A DNA stretch of 35,077 nucleotides from Myxococcales bacterium (GCA_024640845.1 JAHEEE010000041.1:1-35077), one strand, 5' to 3'. Positions 7,492 to 16,029 are shown, numbered from the stretch's first letter. Notes: generated by a model from the letters alone, not told the origin. A program made the numbers and translations.

Positions 7492-9363
7492 GTGGCCCGT
7501 TTCATCGACGAGCTCAAGCGTACGCATTCCTGTGGTGAGTTGAGAGAGGAGAACATCGGTCAAGAGATCGTTCTCTTCGGGTGGGTGCAGAACCGCCGCG
7601 ACCATGGGGGCTGCATCTTCATCGACCTCAGGGATCGCGAGGGCCTGACCCAAGTCGTGTTCGACCCAGAGACGACCGACAAGGACGCTTTTGCGACCGC
7701 AGACAAAGCCCGCTCCGAGTGGGTGCTCGGCATTCGCGGCAAGGTCCGCGACCGCGGCACCAAGGACGATGGCACCAGCCTTCGCAATCCCAGGCTCGCA
7801 ACCGGGGCGATCGAGGTGATCGCGCTCGAGGCGACGATTTTCAACAAGGCCGAGACGCCACCGTTCGAGATCGAGGACAACATCACGACCGGCGAGGACA
7901 AGCGTCTCGAATACCGGTACCTGGATCTACGGCGACCTGCGCTTCAGAAGAATCTGATGATGCGGAGCCAGCTCAACCACCACGCACGGAACTACTTCAA
8001 CGAGAATGGTTTTCTGGAGGTGGAGACGCCCTTCATGGTTCGCTACACGCCGGGAGGCGCGCGCAACTTCCTCGTGCCTTCACGACTATACGGTGGGCAC
8101 TTCTACGCGCTCGCTGAGAGCCCACAGCTCTACAAACAGCTGCTGATGTGTGCTGGCTACGACAAGTACTACCAGATCGTCCGCTGCTTCCGGGACGAAG
8201 ACCTGCGCATCGATCGGCAGCCCGAGTTTACTCAGATCGACATCGAGATGTCGTTCATCAACCAGGACGATCTGTTCAAGGTCCTGGAAGGACTGGTGTT
8301 CCGCCTGTGGAAAGAGGTGCTCGGGATCGATCTCCGCGAGCGCTACCCAAGCGGCGAATTCCCCCGGCTCCCCTTTTCAGAATCCATGGAACGCTTCGGC
8401 AACGACAAGCCGGACATGCGATTTGGAATGGAACACGTCGACCTGACGCAACTCACGGTCGAGCATGACGGCGGCGGCATCAGTATGCTGGAGCCCATCG
8501 CCAAGAAGTTCGCCGATGGGACCTACCGTCGCGATTTGCCGACCGAGATCGTCAAAGCGATGGTCGTACCAGCGGGGCATGGCTTCTCGCGCAAGGACTT
8601 GGATGCGCTAGAGAAGTACGTTCGTCAGATGGGCGCAAAGGGTTTGGCTCGCGCGAAGGTCGACGCTGAAGGCAACTGGCTGCAAAGCCCGCTTGCGAAG
8701 ATGGTCACCCCCGAATTCCGCAAGGCGGTCAACGAGGCGGTGAACGCGAAGGACGGAGATCTGATCTTCTTCCAATTCGGTCCGGCTTCGAAAGTGCAGA
8801 CGGTCATGGCGAACCTCCGTCTACACGTGGCGCGCAAGCTCGGATTGATTCCCGAGACCGGGAGCGCTGGCGAATGGAACTTCCTCTGGGTGGTCGACCC
8901 CCCGCTTTTCGAACGCAACGAAGAAAAGAAGCGTTGGGAGGCGGCTCACCACGTTTTCACGAGGCCGCACGACGAATGCGTCGAGCTTCTCGATAGTGAT
9001 CCCGGAAACGTCCTCTGCTACCGATACGATCTAGTGCTCAACGGCTTCGAGATCGCCGGCGGCTCGATTCGTCTTCATGACCCCGAGGTGCAGAAGAAAG
9101 TCTTCGAGGTCATCGGTTTGAGCGACGAAGAGGCGCGCGAGAAGTTCGGTTTCCTGCTGGACGCACTGACCTACGGGGCCCCACCCCACGGAGGCATCGC
9201 GTTCGGCATGGACCGTGTTGCAATGCTCGCCGCCGAGACCGAGTCGATCCGCGACGTCATCGCTTTCCCGAAGACCCAGCGAGCCAACGATCTGATGACC
9301 AACGCCCCTTCGAGGGTGGACCCCGAACAACTCCTCGACCTCAAAATAAAGACGCTCGAGTGA
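7492..9363 (+). CDS. aspS: Aspartyl-tRNA synthetase (probably non-discriminating, Asp/Asn)
   Basis: 623 residues, the usual length for bacterial AspRS with its inserted GAD domain. The N-terminal OB fold (about 1-110) binds the anticodon; motif 2 is FRDEDLRIDRQPEFTQID and motif 3 GGIAFGMDRVAML near the C-terminus, as in class IIb synthetases. It charges tRNA(Asp) with aspartate. The OB fold reads NRRDHGG with His38; histidine and glycine here mark non-discriminating enzymes such as that of Pseudomonas aeruginosa, whereas E. coli has leucine. It may therefore also form Asp-tRNA(Asn) for GatCAB. The segment YTPGGARNFLVPSR differs from the common TPEGARDYLVPSR. Start is GTG with GGAGG six bases upstream. 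Confidence 0.96.
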   Translation: MARFIDELKRTHSCGELREENIGQEIVLFGWVQNRRDHGGCIFIDLRDREGLTQVVFDPETTDKDAFATADKARSEWVLGIRGKVRDRGTKDDGTSLRNPRLATGAIEVIALEATIFNKAETPPFEIEDNITTGEDKRLEYRYLDLRRPALQKNLMMRSQLNHHARNYFNENGFLEVETPFMVRYTPGGARNFLVPSRLYGGHFYALAESPQLYKQLLMCAGYDKYYQIVRCFRDEDLRIDRQPEFTQIDIEMSFINQDDLFKVLEGLVFRLWKEVLGIDLRERYPSGEFPRLPFSESMERFGNDKPDMRFGMEHVDLTQLTVEHDGGGISMLEPIAKKFADGTYRRDLPTEIVKAMVVPAGHGFSRKDLDALEKYVRQMGAKGLARAKVDAEGNWLQSPLAKMVTPEFRKAVNEAVNAKDGDLIFFQFGPASKVQTVMANLRLHVARKLGLIPETGSAGEWNFLWVVDPPLFERNEEKKRWEAAHHVFTRPHDECVELLDSDPGNVLCYRYDLVLNGFEIAGGSIRLHDPEVQKKVFEVIGLSDEEAREKFGFLLDALTYGAPPHGGIAFGMDRVAMLAAETESIRDVIAFPKTQRANDLMTNAPSRVDPEQLLDLKIKTLE

Positions 9364-9375
9364 TTCGCACTTCGT

Positions 9376-9405
9376 AAAAAGGGTCAGCCCCCTCTTTCCG
9401 GGGGG
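9376..9405. repeat. Palindrome downstream of aspS (weak terminator or REP-like element)
   Basis: Right after the aspS stop there is AAAAAGGGTCAGCCCCCT followed by CTTT, an imperfect palindrome (9376-9397), and an overlapping stem CCCCC-N7-GGGGG (9388-9404). On the plus strand no U-run follows. The AAAGGG-TCAG-CCCCTTT-like core resembles REP palindromes that accompany RAYT transposases in GC-rich genomes. It could equally be a transcription terminator of modest strength. Confidence 0.35.
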
Positions 9406-9468
9406 TCGAGTACGGTGGGTGAATGAATGGAACTTGCCGGCCGTCTCGATTCCAGGACAATGGTGATC

Positions 9469-9801
9469 ATGAAACACGCGGCTCGAATGATTTTTGCTGG
9501 TCTTTTTGTGCTGGCTCTGACGGTTCCGGGATGGAATCAAGCCGCCGCAGAGACCGAGGACGACATCAAGGATTGCTACGGCGTTCACGGGGAAGCCCGC
9601 TATGGCGCGCTCGCGTACAAGCACATCGTGATCGTCACAAACCGCTGCGAGGTCGAGCTCCAGTGCGAAGTATGGACGGACGTCGACCCGACACCCAGAC
9701 AGCCACTCAGCGTCGGGCCCAAGTCGAGCGGTGAAGTCATCGTTCGCGCGGTGTCGCCCGCTCGCGCGTTCAAAGCGTTCGGCGAGTGTAAGAAAAGGTA
9801 G
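9469..9801 (+). CDS. Small secreted four-cysteine protein, unknown function
   Basis: 110 residues from ATG 9469. A clear Sec signal peptide (MKHAARMIFAG, hydrophobic core to about residue 20, likely cleavage after the alanines at 25-27) leaves a mature protein of about 83 residues. Its four cysteines (36, 60, 66, 107) could form two disulfides in the periplasm. The central part reads KHIVIVTNRCEVELQCEVW, beta-rich in look. In-frame ATGs also exist at 9427 and 9460; 9469 is preferred because the signal peptide then begins normally and AGGA lies 11 bases upstream. I do not recognise a family. It converges on the dapE-like gene with six bases between. Confidence 0.65.
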   Translation: MKHAARMIFAGLFVLALTVPGWNQAAAETEDDIKDCYGVHGEARYGALAYKHIVIVTNRCEVELQCEVWTDVDPTPRQPLSVGPKSSGEVIVRAVSPARAFKAFGECKKR

Positions 9802-9807
9802 CGACGG

Positions 9808-10899
9808 TCAGGCGAAGGGGCTGCCTTCGGTTCGGTCGAAGAACCGTTGGAAGATCGCGTAACCCTCGATGAGGCGATCGAGCTCCGTGTACTCGTTCGG
9901 CTGATGTGCCTGGGCCGCCGTTCCCGGGCCGAGGTTGACGCCTGCGACGCCGATCGAATCGAAGCGGGCCACGTCGGTCCAAGCCTGTTTGCTTCGTACG
10001 CCGCTGACCCCGCAAGTCGCGAGATGCTGGACGTACGGATTGGTCGCATGTGGATACCCTGCCGGGGAGAGATCGGTCGCTTGGATCTTGCACTTGTCCC
10101 GAACGAGATCGCAAAGCTCGGCAAACGCTTGTTCAGGGGTGCGGCCGGGCGCGAACCGGTAGTTGACGTTGAGCTCGGCTTCGCCGGGGACGACGTTGCG
10201 GGCGCGGCCTCCCTGGAGGAGCGTTGGCGTCATGACCTCGCAAAAGACGCACCCATCGATCTCGACGTCGTGTGGTTCGCGGCGCTCGAGCTCCTGTAGG
10301 AACGCCGCCGCTTTGTAAAGCGCATTCTCACCCTGCCAAGGACGCGCGCTGTGGGCTGTGCGACCCTGGAAAGTGAGCGTAGCGTGGATCGACCCCATGG
10401 CGCCGAGCTGCATCTCGTTGTCGCTCGGTTCGAGGCATACGGCGAGGTCGAGCGTGTGCAGGTCCGGATGGGTATCGAGGATCGGCCCCAGGCGATTCTC
10501 TTCGAAGGGACCTTCCTCGCGTTCGTAGAAGATCAGCGTGAGGTCACAGGGAAGCGTCTTCAAGTCGAGCCGCTCGACGAGCTCGATCATGATCGCAAGG
10601 CCGGACTTCATGTCTGCTGCACCGGCTCCATAGAGGCGATTTCCATCGACCCGCGGTGGCCCGTCGTGTTGCGTGCGCACGGTGTCGAGATGACCGACCA
10701 GCGCGATGCGCGGCGCGCCTGGGTGTACAGCGGCATGCACGATCAGGCTGTCGTGAAACCGCGTGATGGCCTCGCTGCCAAGGCTCGCGGAGAGACGCTT
10801 CTGCACGTGGTCGCAGAGCTCCGCCTCTTCGCCAATCGGGCTTGGGATCCGGGTGAGCGCGAGCAGCGTGTCGCGAAGCGCGTGGCCGATGTCGGTCAT
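9808..10899 (-). CDS. dapE: M20-family peptidase, succinyl-diaminopimelate desuccinylase type
   Basis: 363 residues of the M20 zinc peptidase family. Visible ligands and catalytic residues: GHLDTV with His70 and Asp72, the bridging Asp96 in GAGAADMKSG, Glu128/Glu129 in EREEG, Glu157 in CLEPSD, and the C-terminal His in AAQAHQPNEY. The lid domain lies around 165-285. The arrangement, length and LGHLDTV/YGAGAADMKSG wording match DapE of the actinobacterial/deltaproteobacterial kind, which frees LL-diaminopimelate from its N-succinyl form in lysine and peptidoglycan synthesis. Other M20 deacylases (ArgE-like) cannot be fully excluded. ATG at 10899 is used; the frame extends to 10956 but would overlap mobA. 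It is last in an operon behind the DUF4234 and MobA-like genes. Confidence 0.85.
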   Translation of the reverse strand: MTDIGHALRDTLLALTRIPSPIGEEAELCDHVQKRLSASLGSEAITRFHDSLIVHAAVHPGAPRIALVGHLDTVRTQHDGPPRVDGNRLYGAGAADMKSGLAIMIELVERLDLKTLPCDLTLIFYEREEGPFEENRLGPILDTHPDLHTLDLAVCLEPSDNEMQLGAMGSIHATLTFQGRTAHSARPWQGENALYKAAAFLQELERREPHDVEIDGCVFCEVMTPTLLQGGRARNVVPGEAELNVNYRFAPGRTPEQAFAELCDLVRDKCKIQATDLSPAGYPHATNPYVQHLATCGVSGVRSKQAWTDVARFDSIGVAGVNLGPGTAAQAHQPNEYTELDRLIEGYAIFQRFFDRTEGSPFA

Positions 10900-10925
10900 T
10901 GGGTCGGAGCCTAGCAGGCCCGAGG

Positions 10926-11333
10926 CTAGGTGCCGACGTCCTCGGGGGTGTCCCAATCTCGAAGGGCGCGTTCGACGGCTGGACTGAGACGCAAAGGCTC
11001 GACCTCGAGCGACGCGAAGAGGCGTTGAAAAGAGCGGTGCCCGACCACGTGGCTGTGGTGCTCCTGCACGCCATAGCGAAGCGAAGCGCGCAGGCCGCCG
11101 AGCGGCCAGGCGCCCGGTGGGTCGTCCGCAAGACGCGCAACGCCTTTCGCCAACCCCTCATGGGGCGTCGCATCGCCGACGAGGACCACGTCGAGGCCGA
11201 CCTCGCGTCCGAGCGAAACGAGATGCTCGGGGATGGACGAGCGGCTTCCGGGTGCTTCGAGAAGCCCTTTGGGCGTGCCCATGCGGCGCGACTTCCCGCC
11301 AGCGAAGACCGCTAGCAGCGGGCGCGCCGACAT
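10926..11333 (-). CDS. MobA-like nucleotidyltransferase, internally shortened
   Basis: 135 residues, against about 190-200 for MobA-type enzymes. The N-terminus is normal: VFAGGKSRRMGTPKGLL is the nucleotide-binding loop with its lysine, and PLGGLRASLR is the following conserved helix. The C-terminus is also normal, ending in ERALRDWDTPEDV. Between them about 55-60 residues are missing, including the region that normally carries the metal-binding CDMP motif. The frame is open throughout, so it looks like an in-frame deletion rather than a frameshift. As it stands it should not transfer GMP to molybdopterin. The gene begins six bases after the DUF4234 stop and ends 26 bp before dapE. Confidence 0.7.
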   Translation of the reverse strand: MSARPLLAVFAGGKSRRMGTPKGLLEAPGSRSSIPEHLVSLGREVGLDVVLVGDATPHEGLAKGVARLADDPPGAWPLGGLRASLRYGVQEHHSHVVGHRSFQRLFASLEVEPLRLSPAVERALRDWDTPEDVGT

Positions 11334-11339
11334 CGGTGG

Positions 11340-11762
11340 CTACGCCGTAACCCCAGCCTCGGTGAGCAAGCGGTTTTCGAGCTTGTCCGCGAGGCGGTTG
11401 AGCTGGTCTTGTTGAATCGCGCTCGTGACGAAGTTGGTGAAGAACGCAGTGAAATACGAGGCCGCATCGAGGATGACCGCGACGATGGACGTGTCCTGTA
11501 CAGGACCTAGCCCGCTGCGCTCTTCGAACTCCGCGATCTGTTGCGAGATTTGATAGTCGACCCAAATGCCGTAGATCGCGAAGGTGAGAATCACGAAGAA
11601 GAAGTCCAGCCAGAACCCTCGTCCCGTGGGCGTGCGACCGTCGAGGCGTTGAAGGTCTTCGTAGACGCCATGATACCAAAACGGCAGGTACAGCCCCAGC
11701 GTCACGATGCTGAGAACCAGCACCAAAGCGGGGTCGCGGCGTTGGATGATGGCAGCTGTCAT
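11340..11762 (-). CDS. DUF4234-type small membrane protein
   Basis: 140 residues. An N-terminal QRRDPALVLVLSIVTLGLYLPFWYHGVYEDLQ stretch (cut here only as a description: helix at about residues 11-30 with the TLGLYxxFW motif) matches DUF4234 proteins. A second hydrophobic segment lies near 50-70 and a third near 92-112. The C-terminal part is polar and probably helical. Function is unknown. It is the first gene of the operon with the MobA-like and dapE genes and is divergent from the metallophosphoesterase across 29 bp. Confidence 0.75.
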   Translation of the reverse strand: MTAAIIQRRDPALVLVLSIVTLGLYLPFWYHGVYEDLQRLDGRTPTGRGFWLDFFFVILTFAIYGIWVDYQISQQIAEFEERSGLGPVQDTSIVAVILDAASYFTAFFTNFVTSAIQQDQLNRLADKLENRLLTEAGVTA

Positions 11763-11791
11763 GAGGCTCGGCGTCCGCTAAGTTTCGTTCC

Positions 11792-12676
11792 ATGAACGGC
11801 GGCGCCACGCAAGCGGCCACCATCGGCGTGATCGGGGATGTTCATCTCTTCTGGGACGAAGAGGACATCACTTTCTTCAACGGCAGCGGCTACGACTTGC
11901 TCCTCTTCGTAGGAGATCTCGCAGGCTACATACAGGTGCGTGGGCTTCGTACGGCCCGGTCGCTTCGCAAGCTCGACGTCCCCGCGATGTGTATCCCTGG
12001 CAACCACGACGGGTTGCACGCACTTCAGCTGGGCGCCGAAATCGCTCCCCGAGCACGCCGGCTGCGCAACGCTTTCTGCCGAGGCCAAGAGCGCCGGTGC
12101 CGAAGCTTCGACCGCGCGCTCGGGCACGTCGAAATGGTCGGCTACAGCCACCGGCGCGTCGCTCTCTCGGGGCTCCCACTCAACGTCGTCGCCGGGCGAC
12201 CTCACTCGATCGGCGGAAAGCGCTTGGCCTGCGAGCGCTACCTAAAGAGTGCGTACGGAGTCGACTCGATGGAGACATCGATCGCAATGCTGAAGTCACT
12301 GGTCGATCACTGCGATGAGGCGCCAATCCTGTTTGTCGCCCACAACGGGCCTTCCGGCCTAGGCGATCGGGCCGACTCGATCTGGGGCTGCGACTTCAGG
12401 CGCAAGGAAGAGGATTGGGGCGACCGAGACCTCGAAGAAGCCGTCCGCTATGCCAAGCGCAGCGGCCGAACAGTGCTCGCAACGGTCGCGGGGCACATGC
12501 ATCGCGAGACCAAGTCCGGCAAGAGGCGGCCAGGACAGGTCGAGAAGGACGGAGTGCTCTACGTGAATGCCGCCGAAGTGCCCAGACATCGGAAGGTGAA
12601 TGGCTCAACGCGGCGGCATCATGTGAAGCTGACTTTGACAGCCAACGCCGCGACCGCTGCGGACGTCTGGGTGTAG
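11792..12676 (+). CDS. Calcineurin-like metallophosphoesterase
   Basis: 294 residues with all five metal motifs of the calcineurin-like phosphoesterase fold: GDVH (15-18), GDLAG (from 41), GNHDG (from 70), AHNG near residue 180 and GHMH near 232. No signal peptide is visible, so it is cytoplasmic. The long insert between GNHD and AHNG and the sequence AHNGPSGLG resemble the TIGR04168 group of uncharacterised phosphoesterases found in cyanobacteria, plants and some proteobacteria. Substrate is unknown. It is a single-gene unit, divergent from the DUF4234 operon and followed by a long gene-free stretch. Confidence 0.85.
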   Translation: MNGGATQAATIGVIGDVHLFWDEEDITFFNGSGYDLLLFVGDLAGYIQVRGLRTARSLRKLDVPAMCIPGNHDGLHALQLGAEIAPRARRLRNAFCRGQERRCRSFDRALGHVEMVGYSHRRVALSGLPLNVVAGRPHSIGGKRLACERYLKSAYGVDSMETSIAMLKSLVDHCDEAPILFVAHNGPSGLGDRADSIWGCDFRRKEEDWGDRDLEEAVRYAKRSGRTVLATVAGHMHRETKSGKRRPGQVEKDGVLYVNAAEVPRHRKVNGSTRRHHVKLTLTANAATAADVWV

Positions 12677-13132
12677 CGACACTGGCGCTCGGGGTCGGGG
12701 ACTAGCGTCTGCGCACGGCTATTGGCGTCGGGAGGTTTAGTTACATCCACCCGCCCACCCCCACCGCGTAGTCCTCCCTCCGCGCCCCTTGCTTCGCTCG
12801 GGCTTGGCGGCGCTTCGCGCCGGGCTTCGCCCTGCGGGCTCGCGCTGCCGCGCATGTCCTGGGGTCGCTCGCGTCTACTGAGGAGAATCGATCGGGATGC
12901 GCGGCACAGGGAGTGGGCGGGAGGCGAGTCTTATACCGGCGTATCGAGTCGGCCGAGCGGGACCCGCTCCCGAGCACGTGCGTCGCGACCGATTCTTCGG
13001 GCCGTCGAGCGCCATCCCCGGCCACCTTTGCAAGCCGAGCCGTCCCGTGAAACCCCCATCGTGTTTTTCCGAGACCCGTGTGCACCTCGACGCCCGGGCG
13101 TCCTGCGCAGGGTAGGGAGCTTGGCAGTTTAG
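12677..13132. other. 456-bp gene-free stretch
   Basis: No convincing coding sequence lies here: frames open on both strands give only Arg/Pro/Ser/Ala-rich shadow proteins without domain character or a ribosome-binding site. The notable content is a palindrome cluster at 12781-12847. At its right end a perfect 12-bp palindrome GTTTAGCTAAAC (13127-13138) covers the stop codon of the EVE gene. No terminator with a U-run was found for the metallophosphoesterase gene. Confidence 0.6.
12781..12847. repeat. Cluster of GCTTCGC mini-hairpins
   Basis: Three copies of GCTTCGC (12791-12797, 12812-12818, 12824-12830) sit at the tips of short GC stems: GGCGC-TTC-GCGCC and GGGC-TTC-GCCC are perfect. On the other strand the unit is GCGAAGC, known as an exceptionally stable DNA mini-hairpin. 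The cluster looks like an intergenic palindromic repeat rather than a terminator, since no T-run follows on either side. Confidence 0.5.
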
Positions 13133-13615
13133 CTAAACCTTCGTCTTCGCCTTGGCCATCTTCAACACCCGCTTGAAATGCTTCTTGTCCACCGGTTGTA
13201 CCGATAGCCTTGATCCCTTCTGGGTCACTCGCATCCCCTCGAGCGCTGGGTCATCCTTCATCGCCTGCAGCGAAATCTCTTCGTCGAACTTCTCCACGAA
13301 CTCGACGTCGACCATCGACCAGCGCGGGTCTTCTTTCTTGGACTTGGCGTCGTAATACTGGCTTTTCTCGTCGAACTGGGTGTCGTCCGGGTACGCCTCG
13401 CGACGGATACGGCACACACCCGCCACGCCGGGTGGTTTTGCGTTCGAATGATAGAACAGGGCGAGGTCGCCTTCCGCCATCTCCCGCATGAAGTTGCGCG
13501 CCTGGTAATTGCGCACGCCTTCCCATGACTCGGTGCCATCGCGCGCGAGATCATCGATCGAGTACACATCGGGCTCGCTCTTCATGAGCCAGAGCTTCAT
13601 TCCGCGTTTCGCCAT
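13133..13615 (-). CDS. EVE-domain protein (thymocyte nuclear protein 1-like)
   Basis: 160 residues, almost entirely an EVE domain of the PUA-like superfamily: KLWLMKSEPDVYSIDDL at the start, WEGVRNYQARNFMREM and GDLALFYHSNAKPPGVAG in the middle. EVE domains have an aromatic cage that reads modified nucleobases such as 5-methylcytosine in DNA or RNA; the exact target here is unknown. Starts at residues 1 (13615) or 6 (13600) are both possible, since neither has a clear ribosome-binding site. It stands alone, convergent with the gene-free stretch and divergent from the DUF2723 gene. Confidence 0.9.
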   Translation of the reverse strand: MAKRGMKLWLMKSEPDVYSIDDLARDGTESWEGVRNYQARNFMREMAEGDLALFYHSNAKPPGVAGVCRIRREAYPDDTQFDEKSQYYDAKSKKEDPRWSMVDVEFVEKFDEEISLQAMKDDPALEGMRVTQKGSRLSVQPVDKKHFKRVLKMAKAKTKV

Positions 13616-13689
13616 GGAGCGACTATGGCACGAATGCCCATTCGCTCGACGTAGATTTGACCGCGGAGCGGTGCTCGACTGATCATGGC

Positions 13690-15537
13690 GTGGTCTTGAC
13701 TTCGACCTTCACCAAGGCATCGATCGCGGGGATTCCACCGCTGATCCTGTATGCGCTCACGGCGTCCGGCTACGCGCACTGGTTCGACAGTGGGGAGTTC
13801 GTCGCCGTCGCCGCCGATTTCGGAATTTCGCACCCCCCCGGCCAGCCTTTGGCAGCGATCGTGCTCGGGGCCGCCAACCTGATTCCCATCGGGGCGATCG
13901 CATTCCGAATCGCGATTCTCTGCGCGGCGCTCGGTGCGATCGCAGTCGCCGCCATCGCATTGGCCTTCGAGAAGACGCTCGGAGCCGGCGACGTCGTGCG
14001 TCCGTCTCTGCGTCTGCCCATCGCCATCGCCGCGGCCTGGTGGATCGCAGGGACGCACGCCTGGTGGTTCCAAGCCGTGCGGCCGGAGGTTTATGCGCTG
14101 CAGGCGGCGCTGATGTGCATCGTGATCGAGCGTCTGGTGCGGGTGTCTTTTTCGAACGGCGAAGGAGACGTGCGCCCCCTCTATCATGCCGCGCTCGCGT
14201 TTGGGTTGGCGCTCGCGAATCACCACTTTCTCGCGGCCCTGGCCGTCGTGCCCGCGCTTTGGCTCGTCGTCGGCGTCTGGCGGACTTTCGGCTGGAGGCC
14301 CTTTGTCTGGTCGGCCGCGTTCGTCGCGGCCGGCCTGGTCACCTATGTGTTCCTGCCGTTGCGGGCGTCCGCCGAGCCGTTCCTCAACCTCGGCGATCCG
14401 TCGTCGCCGGGACGATTCTGGTGGGTCGTGACGGCAAAGGCCTTTCAGAAGAGCCTCGGCCCCGATGCCGTCGCGCCGTTCGGGGAACGCTTCGCAGACG
14501 TCATGCTGGTCACGGGTGAGGACCTCCACATCGCCACGCTCATGGCGGGGCTCTTGGGCGCCTACTTCATGCTCAGGATCAAGAGCGCCCGAAAGTACGG
14601 CCTCTTCTGGCTCACTTTGTGGCTCGTCTACGCGCTCGGGCGCGCGTCGCTCGGCTTCGTGAGCGGCAACCCGGACGCGATTGCATACTTCATGATCTCC
14701 TACGCTTCGATCGCCGTGTTCGCGGGGTTCGCGGCCGGGATCTTGCTCTCTGCGCTCGCAGAAGCCGTGCCCAGCCAACCCAAGCTTGGTCCCGCGATCG
14801 GCGTCGCGCTGGCCCTTCTTGCGACTCTTCAAGTGGCGCGCTCGGCAGAAGCCACATCGCTCGCGACCTTCGTGGACACCGACGTGTTCGACGACGGATT
14901 GCGACGCAACTTGCCACCACGCTCTGTCGTTCTAGTGCACAATCCGCAAACGATTTTCCGATACTGGGGTGGGGAGGCCGAAGAGGGCAGCCGCCCTGAC
15001 GTGACCATGGTGCCGCTCCCGCTTCTGACCTATCCGAAGCTCGTCGAGCGATTCGTGACGAGCGAGCCCGAGCTCAAACCCCTGCTCCGAAGCTACCTGC
15101 TCGATGGACGACTGAGTGCTGCCGAGCTTCAGAGCCTTGCCGCGGCTCGTCCGGTATTCGTCGAGATGGACGTGCGCGTCGATCGTGAGCTGATGGACCT
15201 GATCGTTCCCGAGCAGCTCTATTATCGAGTGCTGACGGCTGACACGACCGACGTCGACGAAACCAGCGCAATGCAAGCCCACACGGAGCAGTGGGCGGAC
15301 ATCTACGCTCGAATACCTCGGCCCATCGAACCGCACACCAAGACTCAGCTATTGTGGCGGCACTACGCGGATTCCCTTTATTTCGCGGGCGTCGGCGATA
15401 CCCACGCCGCTCTCCGGACCGTTGTGGCCGGGCTTGCGCTAAACCCGCACGCGCGCGAGCTTCGGCTGCTTCGCGAGGCGCTCAAGGAGGCGACCCCCGG
15501 GGAGCCGATCGACTTGAGCTCGTTCACGATTCAGTGA
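13690..15537 (+). CDS. DUF2723 integral membrane protein, predicted glycosyltransferase-like (GT-C fold)
   Basis: About 615 residues. The N-terminal half has many hydrophobic segments (roughly nine between residues 10 and 390) and carries the DUF2723 signature: WFDSGEFVAVAADFGISHPPG, with the acidic DSGE in the first periplasmic loop as in GT-C enzymes, then a second loop with WWFQAVRPEVYAL. The C-terminal 230 residues are soluble. DUF2723 proteins are thought to use polyprenyl-linked sugars in the periplasm; this is family knowledge, not shown here. The start is unclear: GTG 13690 is used, but in-frame TTG at 13657 and 13696 are possible and none has a good ribosome-binding site. Confidence 0.85.
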   Translation: MVLTSTFTKASIAGIPPLILYALTASGYAHWFDSGEFVAVAADFGISHPPGQPLAAIVLGAANLIPIGAIAFRIAILCAALGAIAVAAIALAFEKTLGAGDVVRPSLRLPIAIAAAWWIAGTHAWWFQAVRPEVYALQAALMCIVIERLVRVSFSNGEGDVRPLYHAALAFGLALANHHFLAALAVVPALWLVVGVWRTFGWRPFVWSAAFVAAGLVTYVFLPLRASAEPFLNLGDPSSPGRFWWVVTAKAFQKSLGPDAVAPFGERFADVMLVTGEDLHIATLMAGLLGAYFMLRIKSARKYGLFWLTLWLVYALGRASLGFVSGNPDAIAYFMISYASIAVFAGFAAGILLSALAEAVPSQPKLGPAIGVALALLATLQVARSAEATSLATFVDTDVFDDGLRRNLPPRSVVLVHNPQTIFRYWGGEAEEGSRPDVTMVPLPLLTYPKLVERFVTSEPELKPLLRSYLLDGRLSAAELQSLAAARPVFVEMDVRVDRELMDLIVPEQLYYRVLTADTTDVDETSAMQAHTEQWADIYARIPRPIEPHTKTQLLWRHYADSLYFAGVGDTHAALRTVVAGLALNPHARELRLLREALKEATPGEPIDLSSFTIQ

Positions 15538-15543
15538 ACGCCG

Positions 15544-16029
15544 CTATTGAGCACGGCGCTCGGCGCGGCGCGCGCGTCGATAGACCTCGTAGAGGCTCTG
15601 GCGAATCTGGGGTGGAACACTCTGGCGTAGATCGATCTTCCAGGCGAAGTCCTGCTTGACGAGGACGATCGGTTCGAGCTCGGGGGAAGCCGGGGCCACC
15701 TGAACGCGGGCTGTGTCCCCGTGCACCTCGATCTGCATGTCTTTTTTCGCAGCGACCAGCTGGCCGAACACGAAGCCCCCAAGCGCTTGGTCGTGCTCGC
15801 CTTGCCAATCGGAAAAGCACGAACGGAAGAGAGCGGGGTCGAGGAGCTCGAAACGCTCATGCGCTTGCAGCCGTCGTCGCGCCTCGTCTTGAGACATGTC
15901 TTGCACCCCGTAGGCGCGAAACAAAGAGTCGATTGTCGCGCTTGGGGACTCGAAGCCCGTGGGGGCTTTGTCGCTCGTGCAAGAGGCAAGCGAAGCAAGC
16001 GCGAAGACAGCCATGAAGAGAAGCCGCAC
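15544..16029 (-). CDS. Lipoprotein of unknown function
   Basis: 161 residues with a lipoprotein signal peptide ending in LASC (Cys17). The mature part begins with a Ser/Thr-rich linker and then reads ATIDSLFRAYGVQDMSQDEA, QIEVHGDTARVQVAP and VLVKQDFAWKIDLRQSV, a pattern like small SnoaL/NTF2-like or DUF4878-type lipoproteins in which a helix is followed by strands ending in a conserved W-K-I-D. I suggest this fold only as a possibility. The C-terminus is very basic (YRRARRAERRAQ). It converges on the DUF2723 gene with six bases between and is divergent from clpB. Confidence 0.75.
   Translation of the reverse strand: MRLLFMAVFALASLASCTSDKAPTGFESPSATIDSLFRAYGVQDMSQDEARRRLQAHERFELLDPALFRSCFSDWQGEHDQALGGFVFGQLVAAKKDMQIEVHGDTARVQVAPASPELEPIVLVKQDFAWKIDLRQSVPPQIRQSLYEVYRRARRAERRAQ

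Noticed and set aside
12722-13132. Open frame of 136 codons on the plus strand in the large gap
   Set aside because: Composition is Arg/Pro/Ser-rich, no ribosome-binding site, and it runs through the hairpin cluster; typical of GC-rich non-coding frames.
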